DNA of 64,000 nt. Origin: Bacteroidales bacterium (GTDB lineage Bacteria > Bacteroidota > Bacteroidia > Bacteroidales > Tenuifilaceae). Of this stretch, positions 63,698 through 64,000 are shown piece by piece. Each line of letters begins with the position of its first letter. Within the stretch, counting starts at the first letter, position 1. Under the pieces are notes generated by a model that did not search any database, was not told the origin of the DNA, and saw only the letters and a program-made list of their open reading frames with translations. The stretch is taken from assembly GCA_016931855.1 (NCBI GenBank), contig JAFGDZ010000081.1:1-64000 (forward strand), written 5' to 3'. The translations under genes were made by a program, and so were the position numbers.

Positions 63698-64000
63698 CGT
63701 AGAATAACAAGCTTTGCTGTTTTGGGGTGCCCACTCCGCATTAGGGCTTGAAGTATGTAGGTGCCTTGGCTTAGATGCTCAACGTTAACTTCTCCATTGT
63801 GTATTTGCTGTTCAAGTACTACCTGTCCCGATAGGTTGAATATGCGAATGAGATTAATGCTATTCGTAAAATCGCCAGCAATTTTTACTACTGTTGATGC
63901 GGGGTTAGGGTAAATAGATAGCTTTGTGTCCCTAACATCATCAATGGTTGTGGGGCTTTCGGTAAGCTCGCCAAACACAGGCCTAACCATTAGCGCTCCA
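63694..64000 (-). CDS. C-terminal part of a T9SS-exported protein (type A sorting domain)
   Basis: The frame stays open to the window edge, so the gene starts beyond 64000. The last 80 residues form a type A T9SS C-terminal sorting domain: KLSIYPNPAST, IRIFNLSGQVVLEQ, LSQGTYILQ and a final KLVILR. The protein is therefore secreted through the T9SS; its main domain is outside the window. Its TGA overlaps the rluD ATG. Confidence 0.9.
   Translation of the reverse strand, partial: GALMVRPVFGELTESPTTIDDVRDTKLSIYPNPASTVVKIAGDFTNSINLIRIFNLSGQVVLEQQIHNGEVNVEHLSQGTYILQALMRSGHPKTAKLVILR

Noticed and set aside
1-64000. Transposase, integrase, phage or toxin-antitoxin genes
   Set aside because: I looked for these in the translated frames and found no recognisable domain; the window looks like chromosomal core and lineage-specific DNA.

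Overview
This 64 kb window comes from a Bacteroidota chromosome, most likely a Bacteroidales-like anaerobe or facultative anaerobe. The evidence is a SusC/SusD pair, type IX secretion (T9SS) C-terminal signals, PorP/SprF, DUF2851 and DUF4294 proteins, Bacteroidota-type promoter elements (TAnnTTTG) and starts without Shine-Dalgarno sequences. A four-subunit 2-oxoacid:ferredoxin oxidoreductase fits anaerobic metabolism, while OxyR, Dps and a 1-Cys peroxiredoxin show that it meets oxygen. I cannot name the species.

Layout. 1-2.3 kb: prfA and pyrF. 2.3-7.5 kb: an 870-base intergenic region with three diverged copies of one promoter module, two of them driving short terminated non-coding units, and the third facing a SusC/SusD pair. 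7.7-10.2 kb: a TPR-containing sensor kinase and its LuxR-type regulator. 10.2-12.6 kb: oxyR, dps and peroxiredoxin. 12.7-15.6 kb (minus strand): an ECF sigma factor with a membrane protein, a class I amidotransferase-like lipoprotein and an Lrp/AsnC regulator. 15.8-18.7 kb: the oxidoreductase operon, divergent from lrp with Lrp-like operators between them. 18.8-30 kb: tRNA-Pro, DUF2851, rpsO, pnp, an S9 peptidase, a deoxynucleoside kinase, an OmpA/TPR lipoprotein, an rRNA/tRNA methyltransferase and sucC. 30-40.4 kb (minus): DUF2892, arginine deiminase, an ECF sigma/transmembrane barrel pair, an LVIVD lipoprotein pair, gcvP, an MBL hydrolase and pcm. 40.6-46.6 kb: a degenerate oxidoreductase, a polyprenyl glycosylphosphotransferase, thpR, elbB, DUF4294, RDD and two CDGSH proteins. 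46.6-61.2 kb (minus): porP/sprF and a 4505-residue T9SS-exported adhesin-like protein. 61.5-64 kb (minus): ddl, rluD and the end of another T9SS-exported protein.

The least ordinary parts are: (1) the repeated promoter modules and paired small RNA-like units upstream of susC; (2) three RNA segments able to form mutually exclusive hairpins upstream of an ECF sigma gene; (3) a protein that appears to join an inner-membrane anti-sigma-like region to an outer-membrane barrel; (4) the giant repeat protein, with three different repeat arrays. All functional calls are from reading the sequence; no database search was run.
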